A stretch of DNA of 35,133 bases from an uncultured Clostridium sp. (GTDB lineage: Bacteria; Bacillota; Clostridia; TANB77; CAG-508). The stretch lies in NCBI GenBank assembly GCA_958413095.1, contig CATYUF010000012.1:1-35133 (forward strand), given 5' to 3'. Every line of letters starts with the position of its first letter. Position 1 is the stretch's first letter. Made by a program: the position numbers and the translations under genes. This document shows, in pieces, positions 1 to 8,161 of this stretch. The notes beneath the pieces were generated by a model. The model saw nothing but the letters and a program-made list of their open reading frames with translations. It had not been told where the DNA came from and did no database searches.

Positions 1-16
1 TATTGGAACTTATTGG

Positions 17-39
17 AAATATTACAATTTGTAATATTT
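17..39. terminator. small AT-rich hairpin
   Basis: A 9-bp perfect inverted repeat (aaatattac / gtaatattt) with a 5-nt loop. It lies downstream of the leftward gene that ends at 184, so it could end that transcript. It is about 145 bases past the stop codon and has no strong U-run on the minus strand, so the assignment is weak. I see no gene in the rest of 1-183. Confidence 0.25.
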
Positions 40-183
40 TATGAAATTACCCTGGTGATTTTTTCACATTTCTGACAATTTTCAATTCATTTTATCTAAT
101 TTTTAACTAAAAATTTTATCTATTAGCACTTATATTATAATTAATAAAGAAATTTCAAGTACCTTGTCATATGTTTATGAAAA

Positions 184-759
184 TCATTTTTTTGTAATAA
201 AAATATCATATGCATTAGCAAAATCAAATGTAGCTGAAGTTTTAAAAGCTATAGTTTCATTTGGTTTTATTTCTCCAATATATCCTGAAAGTGATGTGAT
301 TTCATTACCGTTTTTATCAACTACTTTTATATCTACTATATAATCTTTTTTTATATCTTTAGTAATATTTTTTACATTAGCTAAAATTACAGTAACATTA
401 TCTTTTTCTGTAATTTCTATATCTGTAAATTCTAATCCATCAATTTTCTTTGTTTCTTTTATTTTTTCACTTATATTTAATTTAGTTCCATCTTCTAATA
501 CTGAAAAATTTTCTTTCCCTTGCTCTTGAATTTGAGAATTGTTGTTATTTCTATCTAATTCTTCAGTTTTGCTATTATTTTTCATAATAAAATATATTGC
601 TGTTACTATTATTGTTATAATAACAAGTATTAATATTAATCTTTTTTCACTTTTTCTCATTGTTCTTCTTGGTTGTCCTTTTGTTGCATTTTTGCTATTC
701 TTTTGATTTGCTGTACTTTTTCCTTGATTTTTCTTTTGGTTATTTTTGTTTTCTTCCAT
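184..759 (-). CDS. membrane-anchored FxLYD-like extracellular protein
   Basis: A 191-residue protein of unknown function. The first 40 residues are Lys/Asn/Gln-rich and would be cytoplasmic. One membrane helix follows (LILILVIITIIVTAIYFIM), then a short linker, then a C-terminal beta-rich domain. That domain contains 'LEFTDIEI', a central 'VKNIT' stretch and 'IKPNETIAFKT', which resemble FxLYD domains found outside the membrane in Firmicutes. An in-frame ATG lies five codons upstream, but the GGAGG ribosome-binding site falls inside those codons, so the start at 759 is preferred. It begins one base after the mrnC stop, so it is the last gene of an rbgA-mrnC operon. Family assignment is tentative. 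Confidence 0.7.
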   Translation of the reverse strand: MEENKNNQKKNQGKSTANQKNSKNATKGQPRRTMRKSEKRLILILVIITIIVTAIYFIMKNNSKTEELDRNNNNSQIQEQGKENFSVLEDGTKLNISEKIKETKKIDGLEFTDIEITEKDNVTVILANVKNITKDIKKDYIVDIKVVDKNGNEITSLSGYIGEIKPNETIAFKTSATFDFANAYDIFITKK

Positions 760-760
760 T

Positions 761-1180
761 TTAAATTCCTCCATTTTCTTTTGTTAGATTTCCTTTTTCT
801 ATAATCTCTTTAAGTCTATCATATTTTTTATTTAAAAACAAGTACCCTATTAAAGCTTCATATGCTGTTGAATACATATATTCTTGCACATTAGAGTTTT
901 TGGGTAAATGATGGTTTTGTGTATTTCTTGCTCTTCTTACAATATCTTTTTCCTCATCATTTAGGTCATCAAATATATTTTTTAAATTTTCTGCTTGACT
1001 TTTTGCTTTTACATATTTAATTGCTTCCATATGTAATTTATGTGGTTTCATATTTGTTTCATTTACTAATTTCTTTCTGATATATAATTCATATACCGCA
1101 TCTCCTACATATGCCCATACTAATGGTGATAGTAAATTAATTTCTTCTTCTGGTCTGTCTATTTCAAATAATTCTTCCAT
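761..1180 (-). CDS. mrnC: Mini-ribonuclease III
   Basis: A 139-residue protein with a single RNase III-type catalytic domain and no double-stranded RNA binding domain, which is the hallmark of Mini-III. In Bacillus subtilis this enzyme matures the ends of 23S rRNA. The signature 'SPLVWAYVGDAVYELYIR' near residues 18-35 carries the first acidic metal-binding residue (the Asp of GDAVYE), and 'AYEALIGYLFL' near residue 107 carries the second. Length matches the family. It sits between rbgA (26 bases upstream) and the FxLYD-like gene. Pairing with rbgA makes a small ribosome-assembly operon; in many Firmicutes mrnC follows cysS instead. Confidence 0.93.
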   Translation of the reverse strand: MEELFEIDRPEEEINLLSPLVWAYVGDAVYELYIRKKLVNETNMKPHKLHMEAIKYVKAKSQAENLKNIFDDLNDEEKDIVRRARNTQNHHLPKNSNVQEYMYSTAYEALIGYLFLNKKYDRLKEIIEKGNLTKENGGI

Positions 1181-1205
1181 ATTTCTTTTTATAATTATTT
1201 TCTAA

Positions 1206-2117
1206 TTATCCTTTCACATTTTCTAATGTTATTTTTCCTATTTTTCCATTTTTAAATTCATCTAATAGTATTCTAGCAGTTTTTTCTTCATCTATATTTC
1301 CTCCTGCTATTATACATCCTCTTTTTCTTCCGATTAGCAATAAGACTTCATATATATTTTCATTTTCTGCTTGATTTTCATTACTTAAAATCTTCTCTAC
1401 TTCATTTATGTCTAATTTATATCTTTCACATAACTTATCTTTATAGTTTTCTAATAAAAATTTAACTAAGTGATATGCTATTTCTGTTCTTTCTAAAATA
1501 TCGTCTTTTATTGTTCCTGTAAATGCTAAATTTAGTGCTACTTCTTCACTTTCAAATTTAGGCCATAACACTCCTGGCGTGTCTAATAATTCTATTTTAT
1601 CATTTATTCGTATCCATTGCTTTTGTCTAGTTACTCCTGGTTTATTCCCTACTCCTGCTGATGCTTTTTTTGAAATTCTATTTATGAATGAAGATTTACC
1701 TACATTAGGTATTCCTAGTACCATAGCTTTGATTTTTTTACCTATTCTGCCTTTTTCTGCATATAAATTTAATTCTTTTTCCATTATCTTTTCTATTGCT
1801 TTAATAGCCTCTTCAATTCCTCTACCTGTATTAGAATCTGTTAAAACTGCTACTATATTCTGTTTTTTAAATTCTTCAACCCATTCTTTATTTTTCTTTT
1901 CCTCTGCTAAATCACATTTATTTAAAATTATTATTTTCTTTTTATTTTTTGTTATATTCGCAATATCTGGATTTCTACTTGATATTGGTATTCTTGCATC
2001 TAGTAGTTCTATGACTATATCTACTAATTTTAAATCTTCTGTTATTTGTCTTCTTGTTTTTGCCATGTGACCTGGGTACCAGTTGATGTTTGTTTTTGTT
2101 ATATTTTCGTCATTCAT
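1206..2117 (-). CDS. rbgA: ribosome biogenesis GTPase RbgA (YlqF)
   Basis: A circularly permuted GTPase of 303 residues, needed for late assembly of the 50S subunit. The motif order is permuted as expected: G4 NKCD near residues 66-69, then G1 'GIPNVGKSS' near 134-142, then G3 DTPG near 178-181. The N-terminal 'NWYPGHMAKTRRQI' is diagnostic for YlqF/RbgA. The C-terminal ANTAR-like RNA-binding region is present. The ATG at 2117 has 'AAGGTG' seven bases upstream. An in-frame ATG seven codons earlier lacks a ribosome-binding site and is rejected. The first bases overlap the tail of a decayed KilA-N gene, so its leader was probably remodelled by that insertion or deletion. Confidence 0.95.
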   Translation of the reverse strand: MNDENITKTNINWYPGHMAKTRRQITEDLKLVDIVIELLDARIPISSRNPDIANITKNKKKIIILNKCDLAEEKKNKEWVEEFKKQNIVAVLTDSNTGRGIEEAIKAIEKIMEKELNLYAEKGRIGKKIKAMVLGIPNVGKSSFINRISKKASAGVGNKPGVTRQKQWIRINDKIELLDTPGVLWPKFESEEVALNLAFTGTIKDDILERTEIAYHLVKFLLENYKDKLCERYKLDINEVEKILSNENQAENENIYEVLLLIGRKRGCIIAGGNIDEEKTARILLDEFKNGKIGKITLENVKG

Positions 2118-2539
2118 TTTTTTCACCTTCTTTTCCATTTACTAATAGTTTTATTTTTTCTGCATTATTAAGTATATTTAATTGATATTTTGCAATTTCA
2201 TTCAAAAGTTCCTCCATATTTACCCATTTTAGAATATATTCCTATTGCATTTGTTCTTTCACACCACTCTGTAACCCTAGGTGTAAATGTTAATAATCCA
2301 ACTTGCTTTCTAAAGTGTTCAGATTCGAACACTTTAAAATTAGGATTATATATTTGTTCCCATGTAGTTAAGAAATCCAATGTACTTCTATTACGCAACC
2401 AATTTCTTATAACATCTGCTGCTCGTGATTTATCACTTTTAGCTTTTGCTATATCTGAAATGCAAATATAATCTGTTTTATTTATGTTTGTTATATTTAC
2501 TTTAATATTTTGAACTTCAATAATTTTATTTTTTATCAG
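2110..2539 (-). pseudogene. KilA-N domain protein remnant (internal deletion)
   Basis: Reading leftwards from 2539, one frame gives the N-terminal part of a KilA-N DNA-binding protein of the phage antirepressor type: 'YICISDIAKAK', 'VIRNWLRNRSTLDFLTTWE' and 'NAIGIYSKMGKYGGTF'. It stops at about 2198. In the +1 frame from the same point the sequence continues as 'LLNEIAKYQLNILNNAEKI', which resembles the extreme C-terminus of the same protein family. The middle of the gene is missing, so this looks like an internal deletion. No ATG is present: a GAGGTG ribosome-binding site precedes a CTG or ATA codon. This is a relic of a prophage or mobile element, not a functional gene. Confidence 0.75.
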
Positions 2540-2672
2540 CTTTCACCTCACTTTTTATGAAAATGTGTAATAACTTATTTTTGATAAATCCTTGTTTTTC
2601 AATAGTTTGAATGGAGTTGTCTTTAAATCCTACTTTTCCAGTTAATATTCTTCGAATTTTGTTGATTGTCAT
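2526..2672 (-). CDS. 48-residue hypothetical ORF upstream of KilA-N remnant
   Basis: An ATG-initiated ORF of 48 codons (begins MTINKIRRILTGKVG, ends KSEVKADKK). It overlaps the start of the KilA-N remnant. I recognise no family. The ribosome-binding site is poor, so it may be another scrap of the same decayed element rather than an expressed peptide. Confidence 0.25.
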   Translation of the reverse strand: MTINKIRRILTGKVGFKDNSIQTIEKQGFIKNKLLHIFIKSEVKADKK

Positions 2673-2735
2673 TATTTATTTATATCATTTTCTTTGCCAT
2701 ATCTTAATAATCTTATTTTTCATGCATAATTACAT

Positions 2736-3218
2736 TTACAAAGTCCTATAATTATTCTTATCAGCTCTATCGTCTAATTGTCTATCAAATTTTTCATTTT
2801 TATAAAACCAATCTGTTTTTTTATCCTTTGGATTGTTTTTTCTGTTTCTATCTACTAGCATGTCCAATAACACTGCAACTGGTAATATTATTCCTATAAA
2901 TGACACGAATAAATTCATGAATATTGTTGCTGGTAATTGTCCTTCTGCTTCAATTATTGTACTTATATTTCTTAAAATATCTGTTCCAAAATACATTCCA
3001 TATGATAATAAATATATTAATGCTCCTACCATTTTTCTTTTTACTACTAGCACTATACATACTAATACCACAAATAATAATATTATTTCTAAAGTTTTAT
3101 TTAATGGAACTATCCCTCCAAAATCTTGATGCAATTCTGCCATTAATGTTACTACTGCTCTAAATACCCAAAACATTACCATGAAACATGCTAATAACCA
3201 TGTTGAAAAATTTTTCAT
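2736..3218 (-). CDS. conserved four-helix membrane protein, unknown function
   Basis: A 160-residue protein with about four predicted membrane helices, near residues 5-25, 43-62, 64-85 and 98-122. A hydrophilic Lys/Asp-rich tail of about 40 residues follows. A strong GGGGGA ribosome-binding site sits eight bases before the ATG at 3218. It is separated from the DUF1292 gene by a hairpin and an AT-rich spacer, so it is probably a separate unit. I do not recognise a named family. Confidence 0.7.
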   Translation of the reverse strand: MKNFSTWLLACFMVMFWVFRAVVTLMAELHQDFGGIVPLNKTLEIILLFVVLVCIVLVVKRKMVGALIYLLSYGMYFGTDILRNISTIIEAEGQLPATIFMNLFVSFIGIILPVAVLLDMLVDRNRKNNPKDKKTDWFYKNEKFDRQLDDRADKNNYRTL

Positions 3219-3320
3219 TTGTATTCCCCCTATCTTTATAAATGAATGATTATATTTTGATATCTTTATTTATCTTAACTCTTCATTTATTATTTAAAAC
3301 TTATTTAATCTAGCTAATAG

Positions 3321-3353
3321 TAATTAAAGGCGAATGATATTCGCCTTTAATTA
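3321..3353 (-). terminator. 14-bp hairpin ending the ireB-ruvX-DUF1292 operon
   Basis: A perfect 14-bp inverted repeat (taattaaaggcgaa / ttcgcctttaatta) around a 5-nt loop, 18 bases past the DUF1292 stop. The U-run is weak because the arm ends TTTAATTA, but the length and position fit a terminator. Confidence 0.7.
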
Positions 3354-3370
3354 ACATATACAAATTTAAA

Positions 3371-3679
3371 TTAGTCTACGAAATCAAAATCATTTTTGAA
3401 TTTTTCTTTAAAAATTTCAAATACTTTGTTTAATACTTCTTCGTCTTCAACACTTACATATGATTCTTCGTCTGATTCTTCATCGTCAGTATCTTCTACT
3501 TTTAGTATTACTACTTCTCCTTCGTCTTCTTCCCCTTCTTCATCAACTGGTAATAATACTACATATTCTTCTTCGTCTAATTCTATTAAATCTAAAAATT
3601 CAAATTTAACTTCATGTCCTTCTTCGTCATTTAATATTACTATATTATCTAATTCTTCTCCATTCATATTTTCTTCCAT
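3371..3679 (-). CDS. DUF1292 domain acidic protein (YrzB-like)
   Basis: A 102-residue, strongly acidic protein. The core 'IVILNDEEGHEVKFEFLDL...EEYVVLLPVDEEG...VVILKVE' matches DUF1292 (the YrzB family). Its molecular role is unknown, but in many Firmicutes it follows ireB and ruvX, as here. The start at 3679 is supported by AAGGAGA seven bases upstream; a second Met at codon 5 is less well placed. It is 69 bases downstream of ruvX and is the last gene before a hairpin. Confidence 0.88.
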   Translation of the reverse strand: MEENMNGEELDNIVILNDEEGHEVKFEFLDLIELDEEEYVVLLPVDEEGEEDEGEVVILKVEDTDDEESDEESYVSVEDEEVLNKVFEIFKEKFKNDFDFVD

Positions 3680-3748
3680 ATTTTTTCTCCTTTCAAATTT
3701 TTATATGTCTATAATACATTAATTTTAAATATTTGGCAATATTTTTAA

Positions 3749-4183
3749 TTAATTTTTATTATTGTTCTCTTTATTTTTATTTATATACATTTCTAAAATA
3801 TATACAGCTGATATTGTATCTACTATTTCTCTTTTTTTCTTTTTGTTTACATCAAGAAAATTCATTGTTCTATGTGCTGCAACTGTTGTTAATCTTTCAT
3901 CAATAGTTTCTATTTTTATTTTGTTATATTTGCATTTTAATTTATGTATAAATTTTTCTGTTATTTCTGCTCTTTCAGTTTTTGTTCCATCCATATTGTA
4001 GGGCATCCCTATTACAAATGTATCAATTTCATATTTATCTAATATTTCGTCTAACCTTCTTAATACTATCTTGTCTGTCCCATTTCTTTGGATGGTTTCT
4101 AATCCTTGTGCTGTTATATTAAGTGAATCAGTTATTGCTATTCCAACCCTTGCATCACCATAATCTATTCCTAATGTTCTCAT
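3749..4183 (-). CDS. ruvX: YqgF/RuvX family putative pre-16S rRNA nuclease
   Basis: A 144-residue RNase H-fold protein. The N-terminal 'MRTLGIDYGDARVGIAITD' has the catalytic Asp in GIDYG. 'FVIGMPYNMDGT' is near residue 60, and the second conserved block 'ETIDERLTT' is near residue 97. The family processes the 5' end of 16S rRNA and was once proposed to be a Holliday junction resolvase. A longer reading from TTG is possible, but GAGG seven bases before the ATG at 4183 selects this start. It begins one base after ireB, so the two are translationally coupled. Confidence 0.94.
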   Translation of the reverse strand: MRTLGIDYGDARVGIAITDSLNITAQGLETIQRNGTDKIVLRRLDEILDKYEIDTFVIGMPYNMDGTKTERAEITEKFIHKLKCKYNKIKIETIDERLTTVAAHRTMNFLDVNKKKKREIVDTISAVYILEMYINKNKENNNKN

Positions 4184-4184
4184 A

Positions 4185-4442
4185 TTATTCCTCATCAAGT
4201 CCTATATATTTTTTTACCATTTTTTCTAACAATTCATCTCTTTCAATTGTTCTTATTTTATTTCTTGCATCATTATGACTTGTGATATATGTTGGATCGC
4301 CTGATAATATATATCCAACTATTTGGTTTATTGGGTTATATCCTTTTTCTAGTAAAGCCCCATATACATCTTTTAAAATTTCTTGACATTTAAAGTTTTC
4401 TTCTCTTTCTACTTTAAAGTTCATAGTTTTATCAAATTCCAT
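4185..4442 (-). CDS. ireB: IreB family regulatory phosphoprotein
   Basis: An 85-residue member of the UPF0297/IreB family. In Enterococcus faecalis IreB is a substrate of the Ser/Thr kinase IreK and affects cephalosporin resistance. The core 'GYNPINQIVGYILSGDPTYITSHNDARNKIR' region (residues 34-64) is highly conserved. The N-terminal phospho-acceptor region reads 'MEFDKTMNFK', so one Thr (T6) is kept, while the second Thr of the enterococcal protein is not obvious. AAAGGAG lies before the ATG. In many Firmicutes alaS precedes it; here a GAF/GGDEF-like gene does. Confidence 0.94.
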   Translation of the reverse strand: MEFDKTMNFKVEREENFKCQEILKDVYGALLEKGYNPINQIVGYILSGDPTYITSHNDARNKIRTIERDELLEKMVKKYIGLDEE

Positions 4443-4478
4443 AACTAATCGCTCCTTTCTTTGTAATATTTTACAATA

Positions 4479-5609
4479 TTATATATTAGTTATATCACTC
4501 TCATTTTTGTCTGCATTATCTAAATATTCTTCTAATTTTTTAAGTACTTCTTCTAAACCTGTTCCTTTATAATAAGAAGATAATACAAAATTTAATTTTG
4601 GAGAAACTTCTTCTGGTAATTCTTCTTCTGGTTCTTCATAATCTTCATATGTATATTCTCCATTTTCATCTTCTGGTAAAGATATTTTCATTTTTTCTAT
4701 ATTTTCTTTTAAATCATTTACAAAACTTGCCACGCCATCTGAATCTACACCTGAAAACGCTATTACAAATTTAGGTCCCATATATCTTACAAATATATAA
4801 TCTTTAGATATATTGTTTCTCACATATGCACTTATTTTTCTAATTACTTCATTTCCCAATTCTCTACAATAATCTTTGTTTATTTCTTCTATATTTATTA
4901 TTCTAAACATACATATTGTAGAAATTGTATATTGATCTATAATTCTTTTTCCTTCACCATATAAATATTCTTCTGAATATAATTCACTAAATAAATCTTT
5001 TCTTACTATTGATTCAAGAGTTTTTTGATGAACTACTGTTTTTAATACTGATACAATGTTATCTTTTATTACTTCTAATATTGTTATATCAACATTATCA
5101 AAGTCATGTGGTGTTCCACTTTCCATTATCCAATATCCTATATATACATTATCTATATATAAAGGAAAGAATATTGCAGATTTTGCTCTACCAAATTCCA
5201 TTTGTTGATATGGCAATCTTTCTTTTTCATTATTAACAGTAACATACTTAGGAGTAGCTTTTTCTATACTATCTTTAAACATATCTACTTCTTGTAATGT
5301 TTTCAATGCATCCCAATGTTTTTTATCAACATTTGAAGCTTTTACTTCATATTCTGCTCCATTAAACACTACTATTGTTGAATATTTTATTTCATATTTT
5401 TCTATTAGTATATCATTTATTTTTTTGATTTTTTCATCTACTGATGTTGCTTCTCCTATTGTACTCATAAAGTCTTGTACTACTTGCAAATTAGTAATTT
5501 TTTGATTTATATTTTTGAATTTTTGTATCTTTTTATTTATTTTTATATTATATGCTACTAATGCAAGTACCACTATAATTAGTATTCCAACAATTGCTAC
5601 TGTTATCAC
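4479..5609 (-). CDS. membrane-anchored GAF plus degenerate GGDEF protein
   Basis: A 376-residue protein starting at GTG, with AGGAGG eight bases upstream. One N-terminal helix spans residues 2-22 and a short coiled coil follows. Residues 45-190 look like a GAF sensor domain ('AIFFPLYIDNVYIGYWIMESG'). Residues 205-325 follow the fold of a GGDEF diguanylate cyclase ('ICMFRIINIEEIN', 'VIRKISAYVR'), but the active-site loop reads 'RYMGPKFVIAF' where RxGGDEFxxxF is expected. Catalysis is therefore unlikely; it may bind nucleotide or act as a scaffold. The C-terminus is acidic. It lies 17 bases downstream of the CpaE-like gene and 36 bases upstream of ireB, so it probably shares their transcript. 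Confidence 0.8.
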   Translation of the reverse strand: MITVAIVGILIIVVLALVAYNIKINKKIQKFKNINQKITNLQVVQDFMSTIGEATSVDEKIKKINDILIEKYEIKYSTIVVFNGAEYEVKASNVDKKHWDALKTLQEVDMFKDSIEKATPKYVTVNNEKERLPYQQMEFGRAKSAIFFPLYIDNVYIGYWIMESGTPHDFDNVDITILEVIKDNIVSVLKTVVHQKTLESIVRKDLFSELYSEEYLYGEGKRIIDQYTISTICMFRIINIEEINKDYCRELGNEVIRKISAYVRNNISKDYIFVRYMGPKFVIAFSGVDSDGVASFVNDLKENIEKMKISLPEDENGEYTYEDYEEPEEELPEEVSPKLNFVLSSYYKGTGLEEVLKKLEEYLDNADKNESDITNI

Positions 5610-5626
5610 TGTTTCTTTCCTCCTAT

Positions 5627-8158
5627 TTAAAATCTTCTTTTCATTTGGTCTAATGTATTGTTCATACTTGGTGAAAATGTATTGTTTGTTTGTGCTGTAT
5701 TAACCATTGGTGGTCTATAACTTGTTCCTTTTCCTGAAACTAATGGATAAACCATATTTGCTAATTCTTTTAAGATTTGCATAAAGTTCTTAGAATATCC
5801 TTTTAATGTTATTTCACAATTTATAATTCCTTCTAAATATTTTGTATATATATCTTCCTCAAAAGGTATTGATATATGTTTTATTAAGGTTCTATCAAAT
5901 AACTCTGTCATAAATGACATTGCTGGATCATTATAAAATGCCATTCCACCTATTATTGTTTTTTCTGTAATTCCTTTTACTCTTACTACTTTATTAAGTA
6001 TAACTTTTAGTTTCTTTTCATCTAAAATATTTTTAGCTTTTAATTCTCTTAAAAATGCTGTTAGTGGCTGAATCGTAAGTATATCTAATGTTTGTACTAA
6101 ATATGTTTCTTGTGATTGTTTAAAATATCCTATTGGTGTATCAAAATCACAGTCAATTAATATAACTGAATAATTTTTTACTAATGTTTCTAATATTTCA
6201 TCTACATATGTTATTGCTTCATTTTCTTCTGGAAGTGATGTGAATACTGTTAAATTTGGATTTACATTTATTCCTTTTGCTGTTCCTCTTGCTAAATCTG
6301 TTATACAATTTGTTGCAATATTTCTTAATGCTTCTTCATTTTTTGTGTATATGTAATATGAATTTCTATTTTGTGTTGTATCTAATATAGCAACTTTTAT
6401 TCCCATTGTTGATAGTAACTCTGCTACATTATTTACTATAAATGATGTTCCATTTTTACTTGTTCCCACAAATGTAACTATTTTTTTATCAGATGTTAGC
6501 AATGAAGATATATCTATTGTCTGCACATATTCATTATTTTTCTTTATCATTTGATTTGCGTTATTATAGTTTGAGTATTGATTATCAGATATAGTCTTAA
6601 TTGCATTATAGTTGTTATTTGAAGCATAATTTGTTGCATTTGAAACTGTTGCTTCATAATTATTGTTCTCATTATCATATCCAATATCTTCTTCCTCACT
6701 AAAGCCTGGTAACATTGTGCTTTCTTCTTCATATTCTTCTGTGAATCCTGGCAATATTGTTTCTTCTTCATAATCATCAAATCCTGGCATTGTTACTGCT
6801 TGAGTTTCTTCTACTTCTGCCATACTGTTTGATATTTCGTTTATATCGTCAAATCCTGGTAATATTGGAGTTTCTTCAATATCATTTGAAATTGTTTGTT
6901 TTTCTTCAGAAATAGGATTTTTTCTAGGTCTTCCCCTTCTTCTTTTTGTTGGTTGCACTTGTACTTCTTCTTGAATTTCTTTTGTTTCTACTTTTTCAAT
7001 TTCTTCAGGAATAGGATTTTTTCTAGGTCTTCCTCTTCTTCTTTTTGTTGGTTGAGCTTGTACTTCTTCTTGAATTTCTTTTGTTTCTGTAATTTTATTA
7101 ATAGTTTTTCCTTTTTCTATTTGAGTTGTATTAGTTGCTGACAAGTTATTTTCAGTTTGTAATACTGGCTTCACAGCATTTTCTCTTGCCTTTGCCTGTG
7201 TTGCTCTTTGAAGTTGCTCTATTATTTCATCATTAATAGCTGTATTATTAGAATTTCTTTGTATAGTTTGTACGTTTGGTTGTTGATTTACTGGTTTACT
7301 TTTTGATAGTTTTTTAACTGCACTCATATTAACAGAGGAAGGTATTACTACTGGTTTTGTCATTACTGAAGATTTATTTTTTGGTCTCAATAACTTTTCA
7401 CTTGTGCCTTCTTCCTTTTCTTTTTCCTTATTTTTATATCTTAAACTATTAGAAACAGAATTATTAAAAGACATTATTTTTTGATATTTAGGTGAACGTT
7501 CTTCTAATACTGCTCTTACATTCAATGGTAAGAATTTGCTTATAATTCTTAATTGAGTATCATTATATTGTGCAGCAATATTATTAAAACTGTCTATGTA
7601 TCTATCTTCATTTTTTCCTAGACTTTTATAATGAGCTAAAATGTTTTGTATTTCCATTTCGCTAACATCATTTTCATTTTCAGCTTGATAATTTACTTCT
7701 TCTGAGTCTATTTTATAATATAATTTTGCTTCTTTTTTTGCTCTAGGTCTGTTTATTAATCTACAAACTTCTTCTACACTTCTGTCATTTCCTAATATTG
7801 CATTATATATTCCTATTCCAAATAATTTTACAAGCATTGGTTCTGATTTTGCTCTTCTATCTGAACATATTAGAATAATTGGAATATCATTTCCTTTTAT
7901 ATTTGAAGCTTCATCACTTATACTATCTAATTTATCAAATATAAACTTATCTATTTGGTCATATTGTGTATGTGTAAATGCCTCTAAATCCTCACTTATA
8001 ACCACTCTGTCATAAGATTTATCTTTTTGTAATTCTTTTAAAATTGCATTAAAGTAATAAACATTTTTATGAGAAATTATTTCTTTATATTCTTTTTGAT
8101 ATCTTTTAATTATTGATTCTGAAATTTCTTCATTACTTACAGCAAATAAAACCTTCAT
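5627..8158 (-). CDS. CpaE/MinD-like ATPase with pseudo-receiver and AT-hook linker
   Basis: An 843-residue multidomain protein. Residues 1-140 resemble the receiver-like N-domain of CpaE/TadZ proteins. A long low-complexity linker holds two AT-hook-like units (KRRRGRPRKNP near residues 373 and 406) and four [ML]PGF motifs with acidic tails (residues about 430-495). Residues 550-820 form a SIMIBI/ParA-MinD-like domain: a deviant P-loop 'GTSKNGTSF' near 562, then 'VAILDTTQNRNS' and 'YSVILIDCDFDTP'. The usual KGGVGKT lysines are not all present, so ATPase activity is uncertain. CpaE-like proteins position Flp pilus or secretion machines. It starts 3 bases after the small pilin-like gene, so the two probably act together. 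Confidence 0.78.
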   Translation of the reverse strand: MKVLFAVSNEEISESIIKRYQKEYKEIISHKNVYYFNAILKELQKDKSYDRVVISEDLEAFTHTQYDQIDKFIFDKLDSISDEASNIKGNDIPIILICSDRRAKSEPMLVKLFGIGIYNAILGNDRSVEEVCRLINRPRAKKEAKLYYKIDSEEVNYQAENENDVSEMEIQNILAHYKSLGKNEDRYIDSFNNIAAQYNDTQLRIISKFLPLNVRAVLEERSPKYQKIMSFNNSVSNSLRYKNKEKEKEEGTSEKLLRPKNKSSVMTKPVVIPSSVNMSAVKKLSKSKPVNQQPNVQTIQRNSNNTAINDEIIEQLQRATQAKARENAVKPVLQTENNLSATNTTQIEKGKTINKITETKEIQEEVQAQPTKRRRGRPRKNPIPEEIEKVETKEIQEEVQVQPTKRRRGRPRKNPISEEKQTISNDIEETPILPGFDDINEISNSMAEVEETQAVTMPGFDDYEEETILPGFTEEYEEESTMLPGFSEEEDIGYDNENNNYEATVSNATNYASNNNYNAIKTISDNQYSNYNNANQMIKKNNEYVQTIDISSLLTSDKKIVTFVGTSKNGTSFIVNNVAELLSTMGIKVAILDTTQNRNSYYIYTKNEEALRNIATNCITDLARGTAKGINVNPNLTVFTSLPEENEAITYVDEILETLVKNYSVILIDCDFDTPIGYFKQSQETYLVQTLDILTIQPLTAFLRELKAKNILDEKKLKVILNKVVRVKGITEKTIIGGMAFYNDPAMSFMTELFDRTLIKHISIPFEEDIYTKYLEGIINCEITLKGYSKNFMQILKELANMVYPLVSGKGTSYRPPMVNTAQTNNTFSPSMNNTLDQMKRRF
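6902..7088 (-). repeat. tandem 99-bp coding repeat (AT-hook unit)
   Basis: Two direct copies with a 99-base period (33 codons), at 6902-6989 and 7001-7088. They are nearly identical and encode the AT-hook-like segment plus 'KEIQEEVQ'. The in-frame period and few differences suggest a recent duplication within the linker of the CpaE-like gene. Confidence 0.85.
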
Positions 8159-8161
8159 TTG

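Noticed and set aside
1579..2070. Long plus-strand open frames opposite rbgA, groEL, clpC and other genes
   Set aside because: They are antisense shadows of AT-rich coding sequence without ribosome-binding sites or family motifs.
2198..2398. A stand-alone 66-residue gene
   Set aside because: It is the interior of the KilA-N remnant: the TTG start is an internal Leu codon, and the domain extends upstream in the same frame.
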